Positions 35,317 through 44,334 of a stretch of 64,000 bases of DNA are shown here, in pieces. The DNA lies in NCBI RefSeq assembly GCF_001422045.1, contig NZ_LMLW01000010.1:32756-96755 (forward strand). The letters are read 5' to 3'. How positions within the stretch are numbered: position 1 is the stretch's first letter; the number at the start of each line of letters is the position of its first letter. Source of the DNA: Sphingomonas sp. Leaf242 (GTDB taxonomy: Bacteria; Pseudomonadota; Alphaproteobacteria; Sphingomonadales; Sphingomonadaceae). The notes beneath the pieces are model-generated. The model worked only from the letters and a program-made list of their open reading frames with translations. It made no database searches and was not told the DNA's origin. The translations under genes and the position numbers were made by a program.

Positions 35317-36711
35317 TCAGCGCGCCTGTTGCGCTGGTTGGACGTCCTGGGTTTCTTCGGTCGGCGGGTTGCGGATCGAGGGGCGGAGGCGGCTTAAGCT
35401 GCATAGGCCTGCTACTAGCGCTAGGCCGGCAGCTACGAGCGGCGGGGTCATGCCGGCGCCTACGCCCATGGCCAGCAACGCCGCGACCAAGGTGGCGCCG
35501 GTGGTCTGGCCTACCAGGCGGACCGTGGAGACGAGGCCGCCAGCCGCAGCGGCGCGTTCGCGGGGGGCGGAGCCGATGATCAGGCGTGCGTTCGGGGCCA
35601 TGAACATCCCGAACCCCGATCCGCACAGCGCCATCCGCCATGCGATGTCGAAATACCCCGGATCCGCCGGCATGTACGCGATCAGCAGCAGCGCGCAGAT
35701 CGACACGCCCATACCGATCCCGCCGAGCAGTCCGGCCGGGTACCGATCCGACAACCAGCCCGACAACGGCGCGACGAACATATTCGCTAGCGGCCACGGC
35801 GCGATTGCCGCACCGACCTCCGCCGCGCTGAACCCGTAGGCGTGCGTCAGGCGGAACGGGGTCGAGAGCAGCATTGTCATCTGCGCGATGAACGCGGTGT
35901 AGGCACCGATCGCCGACAGCGCGAGCACCGGGCGCGCGAGCAGGTCGATCGGCAGGATCGGCTTGGTCTCGCCCTGTTCGCGCTTCACGAAGAACCAGCC
36001 GATCACCACGCCGGTCAGCACGATCGCGGCGGAGACGATCGGGCTGTCGCCGTGAACCGCGCTTTCGGCGCCGCCGATGACGAGTCCGATCATCGCCGCG
36101 CACATCACCGCGCCGAGCACATCGAACGGTTCGTCGTGTTTGCGCGGTTCGGGTAGCGCGCGTCCGAGCAGGAGCGACGCGATCGCGAACGGTACGGCGC
36201 TGGCGAACACCCAGGGCCAGGGGGCGATGGCGAGGACGAGGCCGCCGATCGTCGGGGCGAGTGCCGCGGAACTGGAGACGACGACCGAGTTGATACCGAG
36301 CCCGCGGCCGAGTTGCTTGGTCGGGTAGATCGAGCGGATCAGCGCCGACGAGACGCTCAGTGCCGCCGCCGCACCCAGGGCCTGCGCGGCGCGGACGACG
36401 AGCAGGAAGGGCAGGCTCTTGGCAAAGAAGCAGAGCAACGTCGCGACCGTGAACAACAGCTGGCCGTATTGGTACATCCGCTTCAGGCCGATGCGGTCGC
36501 CGAGCCCGGAGAACGGAAGCAGCGCCATCGCCAGGATCAGCTGGTACACCGTGACGACGGTCACCACCGCGCTGTTGCCGACGTGCAGGTCGCGCGCGAT
36601 CGTCGGCAGCGCGACGGTGGCGATGCCGCCGTCGATGATCGTCAGCGCGGTCCCCGCCGAGATCGCGGCGATCGCGACGAAGCGCCGGGGCTTGGGCAGG
36701 CCGTCCTGCAT
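35317..36711 (-). CDS. MFS transporter, DHA2-type exporter
   Basis: This 464-aa polytopic membrane protein has about 14 predicted transmembrane segments. The motif TIIDGGIATVALPTIARDL near the N terminus and GLGDRIGLKRMYQYG in the first cytoplasmic loop are typical of the 14-TM drug:H+ antiporter-2 group of the major facilitator superfamily. The expected role is proton-driven export of hydrophobic compounds. No regulator or periplasmic partner is adjacent, so the substrate is unknown. Confidence 0.87.
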   Translation of the reverse strand: MQDGLPKPRRFVAIAAISAGTALTIIDGGIATVALPTIARDLHVGNSAVVTVVTVYQLILAMALLPFSGLGDRIGLKRMYQYGQLLFTVATLLCFFAKSLPFLLVVRAAQALGAAAALSVSSALIRSIYPTKQLGRGLGINSVVVSSSAALAPTIGGLVLAIAPWPWVFASAVPFAIASLLLGRALPEPRKHDEPFDVLGAVMCAAMIGLVIGGAESAVHGDSPIVSAAIVLTGVVIGWFFVKREQGETKPILPIDLLARPVLALSAIGAYTAFIAQMTMLLSTPFRLTHAYGFSAAEVGAAIAPWPLANMFVAPLSGWLSDRYPAGLLGGIGMGVSICALLLIAYMPADPGYFDIAWRMALCGSGFGMFMAPNARLIIGSAPRERAAAAGGLVSTVRLVGQTTGATLVAALLAMGVGAGMTPPLVAAGLALVAGLCSLSRLRPSIRNPPTEETQDVQPAQQAR

Positions 36712-36762
36712 TTTCTTGAACTCGCTTCGTTACCCCGGATCCTTCAACTTTCCTCAGGAGAG

Positions 36763-36847
36763 CCTTGTTCCGGGGACCACCGTGCCGCACACTCGACAGG
36801 ATTTGTTATGCGGATCGGTGGACCCCGGAACAAGCCCGGGGTGACGG
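36763..36847. repeat. Inverted repeat, type E
   Basis: CTTGTTCCGGGGACCACCGT faces CGGTGGACCCCGGAACAAGC. It is related to the element at 31645-31740 and lies just before the S9 peptidase gene. Confidence 0.7.
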
Positions 36848-36860
36848 TAGGGAGTTGGGT

Positions 36861-38987
36861 ATGCGTGGTTTTTGCTTTTCGGTGGCAGCAGCGATGCTTG
36901 CGGGTACGTCGGCCATTGCCCAAGTCGCACCGATGACCAAAACTGATACGACCAAAACGAACACCGCCGCCGACCCGTATATCTGGCTCGAGGACAAGGA
37001 TGGCGCGAAGCCGCTGGCCTGGGTCGAGGCGGAGAATGCGAAGACGTTGCCGCGGCTGCAGAACGATCCGCGCTACAAGACCTTCTACGCCGAGGCGCTG
37101 GCGATCGCGTCGGCGAAGGATCGTATTCCGATGCCGAACCAGATGTTCGGGCGGATCTATAATTTCTGGCGCGATGCCGATCATCCGCATGGCCTTTGGC
37201 GCTGGACCAGTGCTGCTGATTACGCGTCGGCGACGCCGAAATGGACGACCGCGCTCGATCTCGATGCGCTGGGCAAGGCCGAGGGGAAGCAGTGGGTGTG
37301 GAAGGGCTCGACCTGCCTTGAGCCCGAGCAGCGGCTGTGCCTGGTCGCGCTGTCGGAGGGCGGCGAGGACGCGGTGACGTATCGTGAGTTCGATCTTTCG
37401 ACCGGGCGGTTCGTCGCGAACGGCTTCACGCTGCCCAAGTCGAAGCAGGATGCGACCTGGGTCGACAAGGATACGCTGCTGGTGGCGCGCGACTGGGGTG
37501 CGGGGACGACGACGCAGTCGGGCTATGCGTTCGTGATGAAGCAGCTGAAGCGCGGGCAGGCGCTCGAGGCCGCGACCGAAGTGTATCGGGGTGCGGCGAC
37601 CGACCAGGGCGGGACTGCGGCGAACGTGCTGACCGACGAGAAGGGCAATCGCCTGATCGTGATCCAGCGTCGGAAGACGTTCTTCGGCGCGGACAAGCTG
37701 GTGTGGACTCCGGCCGGTGCGCGGCCGCTGGCGTTACCCGACCGTACCTTCCCGGCTGGTATGATCGACGGGCAGGTGATATTCTCGACCAGCGATCCGT
37801 GGGGCAAGATTCCCGAGGGTGCGATCGCGTCGGCACCGCTTGCCGAGGTGGAGAAGGGCAGGATCAACCCGACGATCGTGTTCGCACCAGGGCCGCGCCA
37901 GTCGGTCGACGGGATGGGGCTGACCAGGTCGAAGCTGTTGCTGGTCGTGTCGGACAACGTCCGGGGCCGCGCGTCGGTCTATTCGCACGGCGCGAACGGC
38001 TGGACCGCCAAGCCGATCGCGCTGCCGGACAATGCCTCGATCGATGTCGTGAGCACGACCGATCGCAGCGACGACGCGTATCTGACGGTGACCGGGTTCC
38101 TGACGCCGACCTCGCTCTATTCGCTGGATGCGGCGACGGGCGCTGCGCCGAAGCCGATCAAGACGCTGCCGGCGAAGTTCGACGCGTCGAACGATATCGT
38201 CGAGCAGTTCGAGGCGACCTCGACCGACGGGACGAAGGTGCCGTATTTCGTCGTCCACAAGAAGGGCATCGTGCTCGACGGGACGACGCCGACGATCATG
38301 ACCGCCTATGGTGGCTTCGAGGTGTCGATGACGCCGAGCTATTCGGGGAGCACCGGCAAGCTGTGGCTTGAGCGGGGCGGGTCTTACGTGCTGGCGAATA
38401 TCCGCGGTGGCGGCGAGTTCGGGCCCAAGTGGCATGACGCGGGGCGCAAGACCAAGCGGCAGGTGATCTATGACGACTTCGCGGCGGTGGCGAAGGACCT
38501 GTTCGCGCGGAAGCTTACGAGCCCGGCCAAGCTCGGCATCTATGGCGGCTCGAACGGTGGTCTGCTGATGGGGGTCGAGTTCAACCAGCATCCCGATCTC
38601 TGGAAGGCTGTGACGATCCAGGTGCCGTTGCTCGACATGATCCGGTATGAGGGGATTGCGGCAGGGGCCTCGTGGGTCGACGAATATGGCTCGGTGACGG
38701 TCCCTGCGGAGAAGGCGTTCCTCGAGACGATCTCGCCGTATCAGAACATCAGGAAGGGCGTCGCGTATCCGGAGCCGTATATCTGGACGACGACCAAGGA
38801 CGACCGCGTCGGGCCGCAGCATGCGCGCAAGTTTGCGGCGCGGTTGAAGGAATATGGACTGCCATATCTGTATTATGAGGACACGGCGGGCGGGCATTCG
38901 GGCGATGCGGATATCGAGCAGGGGGCCCGGTTGCAGGCGTTGCAGATGACGTATTTCACGCAGAAGCTGGTCGGGCCGGCTAAGTAG
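36861..38987 (+). CDS. S9 family prolyl oligopeptidase, secreted
   Basis: The 708-aa serine peptidase has a signal peptide (RGFCFSVAAAMLAGTSAIAQ), then PYIWLEDKDGAKPLAWVEAEN at the usual prolyl-oligopeptidase start, a beta-propeller-like middle (about 90-440), and an alpha/beta hydrolase end. Catalytic Ser is in YGGSNGGLLMG, Asp in TTKDDRVGPQHA and His in AGGHSGDAD. It should cleave short proline-containing peptides in the periplasm. ATG 36861 has GGGAG upstream and gives a clean signal peptide; upstream in-frame codons are repeat-derived. Confidence 0.9.
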   Translation: MRGFCFSVAAAMLAGTSAIAQVAPMTKTDTTKTNTAADPYIWLEDKDGAKPLAWVEAENAKTLPRLQNDPRYKTFYAEALAIASAKDRIPMPNQMFGRIYNFWRDADHPHGLWRWTSAADYASATPKWTTALDLDALGKAEGKQWVWKGSTCLEPEQRLCLVALSEGGEDAVTYREFDLSTGRFVANGFTLPKSKQDATWVDKDTLLVARDWGAGTTTQSGYAFVMKQLKRGQALEAATEVYRGAATDQGGTAANVLTDEKGNRLIVIQRRKTFFGADKLVWTPAGARPLALPDRTFPAGMIDGQVIFSTSDPWGKIPEGAIASAPLAEVEKGRINPTIVFAPGPRQSVDGMGLTRSKLLLVVSDNVRGRASVYSHGANGWTAKPIALPDNASIDVVSTTDRSDDAYLTVTGFLTPTSLYSLDAATGAAPKPIKTLPAKFDASNDIVEQFEATSTDGTKVPYFVVHKKGIVLDGTTPTIMTAYGGFEVSMTPSYSGSTGKLWLERGGSYVLANIRGGGEFGPKWHDAGRKTKRQVIYDDFAAVAKDLFARKLTSPAKLGIYGGSNGGLLMGVEFNQHPDLWKAVTIQVPLLDMIRYEGIAAGASWVDEYGSVTVPAEKAFLETISPYQNIRKGVAYPEPYIWTTTKDDRVGPQHARKFAARLKEYGLPYLYYEDTAGGHSGDADIEQGARLQALQMTYFTQKLVGPAK

Positions 38988-39002
38988 GGGCGCGGCTCCT
39001 GC

Positions 39003-39087
39003 CGTCATCCTGGACCTGATCCAGGATCCAGAGCCACGAAGCGTTATGCTTGTGGCTCTGGATCCTGACGTTCGTCAGGATGACGGA
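39003..39087. repeat. Inverted repeat, type D
   Basis: CGTCATCCTGGACCTGATCC and AGGATCCAGAGCCAC face GTGGCTCTGGATCCT and TTCGTCAGGATGACGG. Confidence 0.75.
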
Positions 39088-39119
39088 GGTTCGTCAGGAT
39101 GACGGGATGGGGGTGCGGA

Positions 39120-39662
39120 TCAGCGGCAGCGGACCTGGCTGTTGTTCTGGTCGACTGCACGCCCGGCGAGGCCACCGACCGCTGCACCCAGCAGCGTACC
39201 CACGGTCCGCGAACGACCGCCGTCGATCACGTTGCCGAGGATACCGCCACCGGCTGCGCCGATGATCAGCCCGGTGGTGCCGTCGCTGCGCTTGCAGTAA
39301 TATTTGCCGTCCTGCCCGGCGTAGACGCGGTCGTTGGTCGACAGCGTGCGTTCCTGATAGTTCGGGCCCGCGCGATAGTAGCGCGAGGGGTCATAATTGC
39401 CTTCGTCGCGCTCGTCCGGATAGGCTTCCTGATAACCACGGTCGGGTGCGGTGCGATAGCCGCCCTGTGGCGCATAGCCGCCGCGATTGCGGACCGACTG
39501 GTAGCGATCGAATTCCTGGCGGAAGATCTGCAATTCGCTGTCGAGGCGTGACTGGGCGGCGGCGAAACGGGCGTCGTCGGCGCTGCTCTGCGCGAGCGCG
39601 GGTGTCGCAACGGAAAGGCACGTCGCCGCAATCACTGCAACCGTACCGAACAAACGCTTCAT
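39120..39662 (-). CDS. secreted glycine-zipper protein
   Basis: The 180-aa product has a signal peptide (KRLFGTVAVIAATCLSVATPALAQ) and a Tyr/Arg/Gly-rich middle (about 60-115). It ends in a glycine-zipper domain (GLIIGAAGGGILGNVIDGG and VGTLLGAAVGGLAGRAVD) like those of the Rick_17kDa/2TM surface-antigen group. It is probably envelope-associated. Two cysteines flank the zipper (YYCKRSDG and the VRCR end). An N-terminally longer reading is rejected because it precedes the signal peptide. Confidence 0.82.
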   Translation of the reverse strand: MKRLFGTVAVIAATCLSVATPALAQSSADDARFAAAQSRLDSELQIFRQEFDRYQSVRNRGGYAPQGGYRTAPDRGYQEAYPDERDEGNYDPSRYYRAGPNYQERTLSTNDRVYAGQDGKYYCKRSDGTTGLIIGAAGGGILGNVIDGGRSRTVGTLLGAAVGGLAGRAVDQNNSQVRCR

Positions 39663-39764
39663 GACTGAAATCCTTATCGAGGGTCGAACGCAACGGCGGA
39701 CGGCAGCACGATACCACCGTCCACCTTTCCCGGCGCGCGATTTCACGCGCCGGATCGCCTTACA

Positions 39765-40058
39765 TCAGCGGCAGATCTGCACGCGACGATGGTTGCGCCA
39801 TTCGGTGCGGCAGCGGCGATTGTTGTTCCAGTTGCGACGATCATGGTCGCGACCACGATAGCGACGGTCGTCGTGACGATCGCCGCGGTGGTCGTTGCGG
39901 CGGAAATCACGGCGGTCGCCGCGATGGTCGCCACGGTGGTCGTTGTCGCGATACTGCTCGCTATGGCCGCGATCGCGCTGCGCCTCGGCCGGTGCGGCGG
40001 CGCCGAGACCGAGCGTTGCAAGGGCCAGCCCGGCGGCGATGAGATGGGTAAACTTCAT
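39765..40058 (-). CDS. small secreted Arg/Asp/His-rich protein
   Basis: This 97-aa protein has a clear signal peptide (KFTHLIAAGLALATLGLGAAAPAEAQ). The mature part of about 70 residues is dominated by Arg, Asp, His and Asn, with repeated DHRGDRR-like units and two cysteines near the end (RCRTEW, QICR). Similar His/Arg-rich periplasmic peptides are common in sphingomonads and are sometimes linked to metals or stress; no function can be assigned. ATG 40058 is chosen because it gives the signal peptide. Confidence 0.75.
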   Translation of the reverse strand: MKFTHLIAAGLALATLGLGAAAPAEAQRDRGHSEQYRDNDHRGDHRGDRRDFRRNDHRGDRHDDRRYRGRDHDRRNWNNNRRCRTEWRNHRRVQICR

Positions 40059-40209
40059 GAGATGTCCTCTCGAACCCGACAATCGGGATGTGCCAGTGAT
40101 ACGGCTATCGAGTGACATCGTTCCTGAACGAATTTGTCGGCCGCGGTACAGGTTTGGCATCATTCTAGTCCCCGATTGCAGTTCGTGATCGTAAAGCGAC
40201 AAGCGACGG

Positions 40210-40238
40210 TTGACGCACCGTCTCGAATGGCGTACGTT
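40210..40238 (+). promoter_or_regulatory. Putative sigma-70 promoter of higBA
   Basis: TTGACG (40210-40215) and TACGTT (40233-40238) are separated by 17 bp. Transcription would begin close to the higB ATG at 40244, which has no Shine-Dalgarno sequence, suggesting a leaderless or nearly leaderless mRNA. Confidence 0.45.
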
Positions 40239-40243
40239 CCATC

Positions 40244-40531
40244 ATGGTGATCGAAAGCATTCGGCATAAGGCGTTGCGGTCGTTCGCCGAGACCGGCCGG
40301 TCGAGGGGATTGCCGGGCAATCTCGTCGATCGATTGCGAAATATGCTGGCGTATCTCGCCGCTGTCGAAGCCGGGGACGAACTGACGGTGCCACCCAATT
40401 TCGGCGCGCATCGCTTGGCGGGTGATCGGGCAGGCCTATGGTCGCTGACGGTGACGAAGAACTGGCGGATGACGTTTTGGATCAACGATGCGGGTGGCGT
40501 CGAGGATCTCGATCTGGAGGATTATCACTGA
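40244..40531 (+). CDS. higB: HigB-type toxin (RelE/ParE superfamily)
   Basis: This 95-aa protein has the HigB pattern: SIRHKALRSFAETGRSRGLP at the N terminus, LAAVEAGDELTVPPNFGAHRLAGDRAGLWSL in the middle and NWRMTFWINDAGGVEDLDLEDYH at the end. Such toxins cleave mRNA on the ribosome. The gene precedes its antitoxin, the toxin-first order of hig loci. Its TGA overlaps the higA ATG. There is no obvious ribosome binding site at ATG 40244. Confidence 0.9.
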   Translation: MVIESIRHKALRSFAETGRSRGLPGNLVDRLRNMLAYLAAVEAGDELTVPPNFGAHRLAGDRAGLWSLTVTKNWRMTFWINDAGGVEDLDLEDYH

Positions 40532-40827
40532 TGGCGATCAAGCTTCATGCGAGTTTTGCGGTTCACCCAGGCGCTTGGTTGCGGGCTGAAGTTGTCGCGC
40601 CGCATGGGTTGAGCGTGACCGACGCGGCCGCCAAATTGCGCGTGACGCGGCAGGCGATGAGCAACTTGCTTGGCAGCCGGGCCGGGTTGTCGGCTGAAAT
40701 GGCGATCCGGTTCGAGAAGGCGTTCGGTCTGCAGGCTGAAACGTTGATGCGGATGCAGGCGGCGTATGATCTGGCGCAAGCTCGGACGCGTGAGGGCGAG
40801 ATCGAGGTGGAGCGAGTGGCGGCTTAA
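40531..40827 (+). CDS. higA: HigA-type antitoxin (XRE helix-turn-helix)
   Basis: The 98-aa XRE-family protein has a helix-turn-helix in LSVTDAAAKLRVTRQAMSNLLGSRAGLSAEMAIRFEKAFG, typical of HigA antitoxins that neutralise HigB and repress the operon. GGAGG lies upstream inside higB, and ATG 40531 overlaps the higB stop (TGATG). It converges with a small HTH gene 31 bp downstream. Confidence 0.9.
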   Translation: MAIKLHASFAVHPGAWLRAEVVAPHGLSVTDAAAKLRVTRQAMSNLLGSRAGLSAEMAIRFEKAFGLQAETLMRMQAAYDLAQARTREGEIEVERVAA

Positions 40828-40858
40828 GCGGCTCAACATCGATCACATCAGGATTGTT

Positions 40859-41137
40859 TTACATCTGGTGGGTCAACGCCTCGGATACTCGTCCCGGATT
40901 TACGTTGAATTTCTGTGCCACGTCACGTTGATGTAGCTTTGGATACTTGGCAACGAATGCCCTGATATCCTCCGCGAGTTCTGGCGTGAAGTGTGCGCTT
41001 CGCGCCGAGGCACGCGTGACTGGCGAATTTCGATACGTTTCGTCGGCTAGATCGTGAAGTTCTTCGATTCCGGACTCGTCCGCAATCTCGCGAAGTCGAG
41101 AACGGATCTCAGGAATCGTTCGCTTGTTGTCCGACAT
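40859..41137 (-). CDS. small putative helix-turn-helix protein
   Basis: This 92-aa product is not assigned to a family. The C-terminal third (KYPKLHQRDVAQKFNVNPGRVSEALTHQ) looks like a helix-turn-helix, and the N-terminal part is charged and helical. GAGGA precedes ATG 41137; ATG 41215 would add 26 residues without a ribosome binding site advantage. Composition is AT-richer than the flanking uvrD gene. Next to higBA it looks like part of a small accessory insertion. Confidence 0.6.
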   Translation of the reverse strand: MSDNKRTIPEIRSRLREIADESGIEELHDLADETYRNSPVTRASARSAHFTPELAEDIRAFVAKYPKLHQRDVAQKFNVNPGRVSEALTHQM

Positions 41138-41261
41138 GTACCCATCCTCGACTCGAAGTCTTGGAGGGATGATCTCAAACTTGACCGAAAGTTGCAAATT
41201 TACGGGAACGTGCAAAAAATTCCTGTTCAGTTCGGCATCGGGCGCCTCTCGACGCTTTACT

Positions 41262-43550
41262 TCATCCTATCGTAACAAAGCTGTCCATCACCCGCTTGCG
41301 CCCGGACTGTTCGAAGTCGATCTCCAGCTTGTTGCCCTCGATTTCGGCGATCGCGCCGTAGCCGAACTTTTGGTGGAACACGCGCATGCCGAGCGAGAGG
41401 TCGTCGCGGCCCTTGTTGCCGAGGCTGATCGCGCTTGATCGGCTTTCGACGACGCGGGCGGGTTTGGTGGAGAAGGTGCTGCCGGTGCCCGAGGCGCGCT
41501 GCCAGCCGGGGCCTCGGCCGGTGCCGCGGGCGACGTCGGCGAACGGATCGGCGCGGTCGGACCAGTTGGCTTGCCAGAGGCTTGCGCCGCCGGACATCGT
41601 GGTTTCCGTGTCGATATGCTCAGGCGGAAGTTCGGCGACGAAGCGTGAGGGGATCGACGAGTTCCATTGGCCGTAGATGCGGCGGTTGGCGGCGTGGATG
41701 ATCACCGCAAGCCGGCGCGCGCGCGTGATCGCGACATAGGCGAGGCGGCGTTCCTCCTCGAGGCTTTTCACCCCGCCTTCGTCCAGCGAGCGCTGCGATG
41801 GGAACAGGCCTTCCTCCCAGCCGACCAGGAACACGGTGTCGTATTCGAGGCCCTTGGCGGCGTGGATGGTCATGATCGTGACCTGCGGATCCTGCGCGCC
41901 GCCCTCGTTGTCCATCACGAGGCTGACGTGTTCGAGGAACGCGCCGAGCGAGTCGTATTCCTCCATCGCGCGGACGAGTTCGCTGAGGTTCTCCAGGCGG
42001 CCGGTCGCCTCGACCGATTTCTCGGCCTGATACATCGCGGTGTAGCCGCTCTCGTCGAGCAACTGCCGAGCGAGTTCAGCGTGCGGCAGGCTGGTCGCCA
42101 TGTCGCGCCAGCGGGCGATGTCGCCGACCAGCCGTCCGAGCGACTTCTTCGCAGCCCCGGTCAATTCGTCGGTGTCGAGGATGCGCGCGGCGGCGGTGGT
42201 CAGCGGGGTGCCGGTGGCGCGCGCGAGCTGATGAATGCGCGCGACCGCCTTGTCGCCGAGGCCCCGCTTGGGGACGTTGACGATGCGTTCGAAGGCGAGG
42301 TCGTCGGCCGGCTGGTTGACGACGCGGAGGTATGCCAGCGCGTCGCGGATCTCCGCGCGTTCGTAGAAGCGGAAGCCGCCGACGATCTTGTACGGCATGC
42401 CGATCGCGATGAAGCGGTCCTCGAACTCGCGCGTCTGGTGCTGCGCACGGACCAGGATCGCGACCTCGTCCAAGGATTTGCCGGAACGGCGGACAATGTC
42501 GATCTCCTCGCCGACCCGGCGCGCCTCCTCGGGGCCGTCCCAGACGCCGATGACCTTGACCTTCTCGCCGACGTCGCGCTCGGTCCAGAGCTGTTTGCCG
42601 AGCCGTCCACCATTGTTGGCGATCACGCCCGACGCGGCGCCGAGGATGTGCGGCGTGCTGCGGTAATTCTGTTCGAGGCGGATGACCTTCGCGCCCGGAA
42701 AGTCGCGCTCGAACTTCAGGATGTTTTCGACCTGCGCGCCGCGCCACGAATAGATCGACTGGTCGTCGTCACCGACGCAGGCGATGTTCTTCCGCTCCTG
42801 CGCGAGCAGCCGCAGCCAGAGATATTGCGACGAGTTCGTGTCCTGATACTCGTCGACCATGATGTATTTGAAGCGCTGCTGATACTGCGCGAGCACGTCG
42901 CGGTGCGTCTTCAGGATGACGAGCATGTGGAGCAGCAGGTCGCCGAAATCGCAGGCATTGAGCGCGATCAGTCGCGCCTGATATTGCTGGTACAACTCGC
43001 CGCCGCGACCGTTGGCGTAACGCTCGCTCTCGCCCGCATCGATATCGGCAGGGACGAGGCCCTTGTTCTTCCACTGGTCGATCAGCCCGGCGAGGCTGCG
43101 CGTCGGGAAGCGCTTCTCGTCGATATCGGCCGCGAGGATGAGCTGCTTCAAGACTCGCAACTGGTCGTCGGTATCGAGGATCGTAAAGTTCGATTGCAGC
43201 CCGACCAGTTCGGCGTGGCGGCGCAGCATCTTCGCGGCGATCGCGTGGAAGGTGCCGAGCCACGGCATGCCCTCGACCGCATCGCCGACCAGACGACCGA
43301 CCCGCTCGCGCATCTCGCGTGCGGCCTTGTTGGTGAAGGTGACGCTGAGGATCTCGGACGGCCATGCCTTCTTGGTGAAGATCAGGTGCGCAAGGCGTGC
43401 GGTGAGCGCCGCGGTCTTGCCGGTGCCGGCGCCGGCGATGATCAGCACGGGACCGTCGGTGGTCAGCACCGCCTCGCGCTGCGGCAGATTGAGACCGCGC
43501 AGATAGGGAGGCTCTGCTTGCGGCGCGGACGTTTGGGCGATCTGGTTCAC
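41262..43550 (-). CDS. uvrD: UvrD/PcrA-type ATP-dependent DNA helicase
   Basis: The protein is a superfamily 1A 3'-5' helicase of about 762 aa for repair and replication restart. Motifs in order: LNLPQREAVL (Q motif), AGAGTGKTAALTARLAHL (I), VTFTNKAAREM (Ia), IMVDEYQDTN (II), VGDDDQSIYSWRGA (III), RLEQNYRS (IV), TIMTIHAAKGLEYD (V) and EEERRLAYVAITRAR (VI). The end (FHQKFGYGAIAEIEGNKLEIDF) is the PcrA/UvrD Tudor-like tail. The start is uncertain: no ATG is available, GTG 43550 is preferred and TTG 43586 is possible. Confidence 0.93.
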   Translation of the reverse strand: MNQIAQTSAPQAEPPYLRGLNLPQREAVLTTDGPVLIIAGAGTGKTAALTARLAHLIFTKKAWPSEILSVTFTNKAAREMRERVGRLVGDAVEGMPWLGTFHAIAAKMLRRHAELVGLQSNFTILDTDDQLRVLKQLILAADIDEKRFPTRSLAGLIDQWKNKGLVPADIDAGESERYANGRGGELYQQYQARLIALNACDFGDLLLHMLVILKTHRDVLAQYQQRFKYIMVDEYQDTNSSQYLWLRLLAQERKNIACVGDDDQSIYSWRGAQVENILKFERDFPGAKVIRLEQNYRSTPHILGAASGVIANNGGRLGKQLWTERDVGEKVKVIGVWDGPEEARRVGEEIDIVRRSGKSLDEVAILVRAQHQTREFEDRFIAIGMPYKIVGGFRFYERAEIRDALAYLRVVNQPADDLAFERIVNVPKRGLGDKAVARIHQLARATGTPLTTAAARILDTDELTGAAKKSLGRLVGDIARWRDMATSLPHAELARQLLDESGYTAMYQAEKSVEATGRLENLSELVRAMEEYDSLGAFLEHVSLVMDNEGGAQDPQVTIMTIHAAKGLEYDTVFLVGWEEGLFPSQRSLDEGGVKSLEEERRLAYVAITRARRLAVIIHAANRRIYGQWNSSIPSRFVAELPPEHIDTETTMSGGASLWQANWSDRADPFADVARGTGRGPGWQRASGTGSTFSTKPARVVESRSSAISLGNKGRDDLSLGMRVFHQKFGYGAIAEIEGNKLEIDFEQSGRKRVMDSFVTIG

Positions 43551-43760
43551 CGGTGAACAGGTAGGGAACGGAGGCTGATCGGGCAACCTTTGAAACGTCG
43601 CCGAATCGTCGCGCGGGCGTCATGAAGCCCGCCTAGAGACGGCGCAGCGACGTGGTTCGTGGTCGGAGCAGCCGCATGCAGAAAGGCTGTCCGACGCACT
43701 GGCGCCGTCGTCCCGCAGGCAGCGCCCTGCGGACCGCAGGACCATTTGAGGACCATCATC

Positions 43761-44090
43761 ATGAAGCTTTTCAACAGCGTCGTTTCGGCGGCGATCCTTG
43801 GCGCGTGCCTGTTCTCGGCGGGGGCATCGGCCAGCGCCGTGCGCGAGCCGGTGTCGGTGCGCGTGTCGCATCGCGGACTCGACCTGACCAGCGACGCCGG
43901 GCGGACCGCGTTCCAGCGCCGCCTGCAATCGGCGATCGCCAGCGCCTGCCAGCCGCGTACCAACGGCCTAGATGCGCTCGCCGACGCGCGCCAGTGCCGT
44001 CAGGAGATGACCGACGATGCGCGCGTCAAGTTCGCCGCGATCCTCGGCCGCAACGGGACGCAGCTCGCCAGCATCGGCGCGGGGCGGTGA
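43761..44090 (+). CDS. UrcA family secreted protein
   Basis: This 109-aa protein has a signal peptide (KLFNSVVSAAILGACLFSAGASA). The mature part has the UrcA pattern VRVSHRGLDLTSDAGRTAFQRRLQSAIASAC, with conserved cysteines near 70 and 86. UrcA proteins are small periplasmic proteins of unknown function found in Caulobacter and sphingomonads. ATG 43761 is set by the signal peptide. Confidence 0.85.
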   Translation: MKLFNSVVSAAILGACLFSAGASASAVREPVSVRVSHRGLDLTSDAGRTAFQRRLQSAIASACQPRTNGLDALADARQCRQEMTDDARVKFAAILGRNGTQLASIGAGR

Positions 44091-44125
44091 GCCGTAGCGG
44101 TCGTTGAGGAGGTCGGCGCCCAACG

Positions 44126-44242
44126 TCCTCCCCCGTCAGGGGAGGGGCGGAGGCGACGGAGGGGGAGGGCACGGAACAGAAGTTACCCCTTCCTCCCCCT
44201 CCGTCTGGCAAGAGCCAGCCACCTCCCCCTGGCGGGGGAGGA
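44126..44242. repeat. Compound C/G-rich inverted repeats
   Basis: CCTCCCCCGTCAGGGGAGGG, then GGAGGCGACGGAGGGGGAGG, faces CCTCCCCCTCCGTCTGGCAA and CCTCCCCCTGGCGGGGGAGG. Several overlapping hairpins form a region of about 117 bp between the UrcA gene and the pit promoter. Confidence 0.7.
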
Positions 44243-44292
44243 TCGGTGACGGCCTCGTCCCAAATCAGGGCGGATCGTCGCTTGATTTACAT

Positions 44293-44310
44293 CTGTCATA
44301 AGATTGTCAT
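44293..44310 (+). promoter_or_regulatory. Pho box upstream of the phosphate transporter gene
   Basis: CTGTCATAAGATTGTCAT contains two 7-bp direct repeats (CTGTCAT, TTGTCAT) separated by 4 bp, matching the PhoB binding pattern. It lies 25 bp before the pit start codon, indicating control by phosphate limitation. Confidence 0.75.
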
Positions 44311-44334
44311 CGTTAGGGCCGACTGCACATCCTC

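Noticed and set aside
35189..36790. Minus-strand 533-aa frame overlapping the MFS gene
   Set aside because: It is in a different frame on the same strand. The MFS frame has clear transmembrane segments and motifs, while this one is Arg/Pro-rich.
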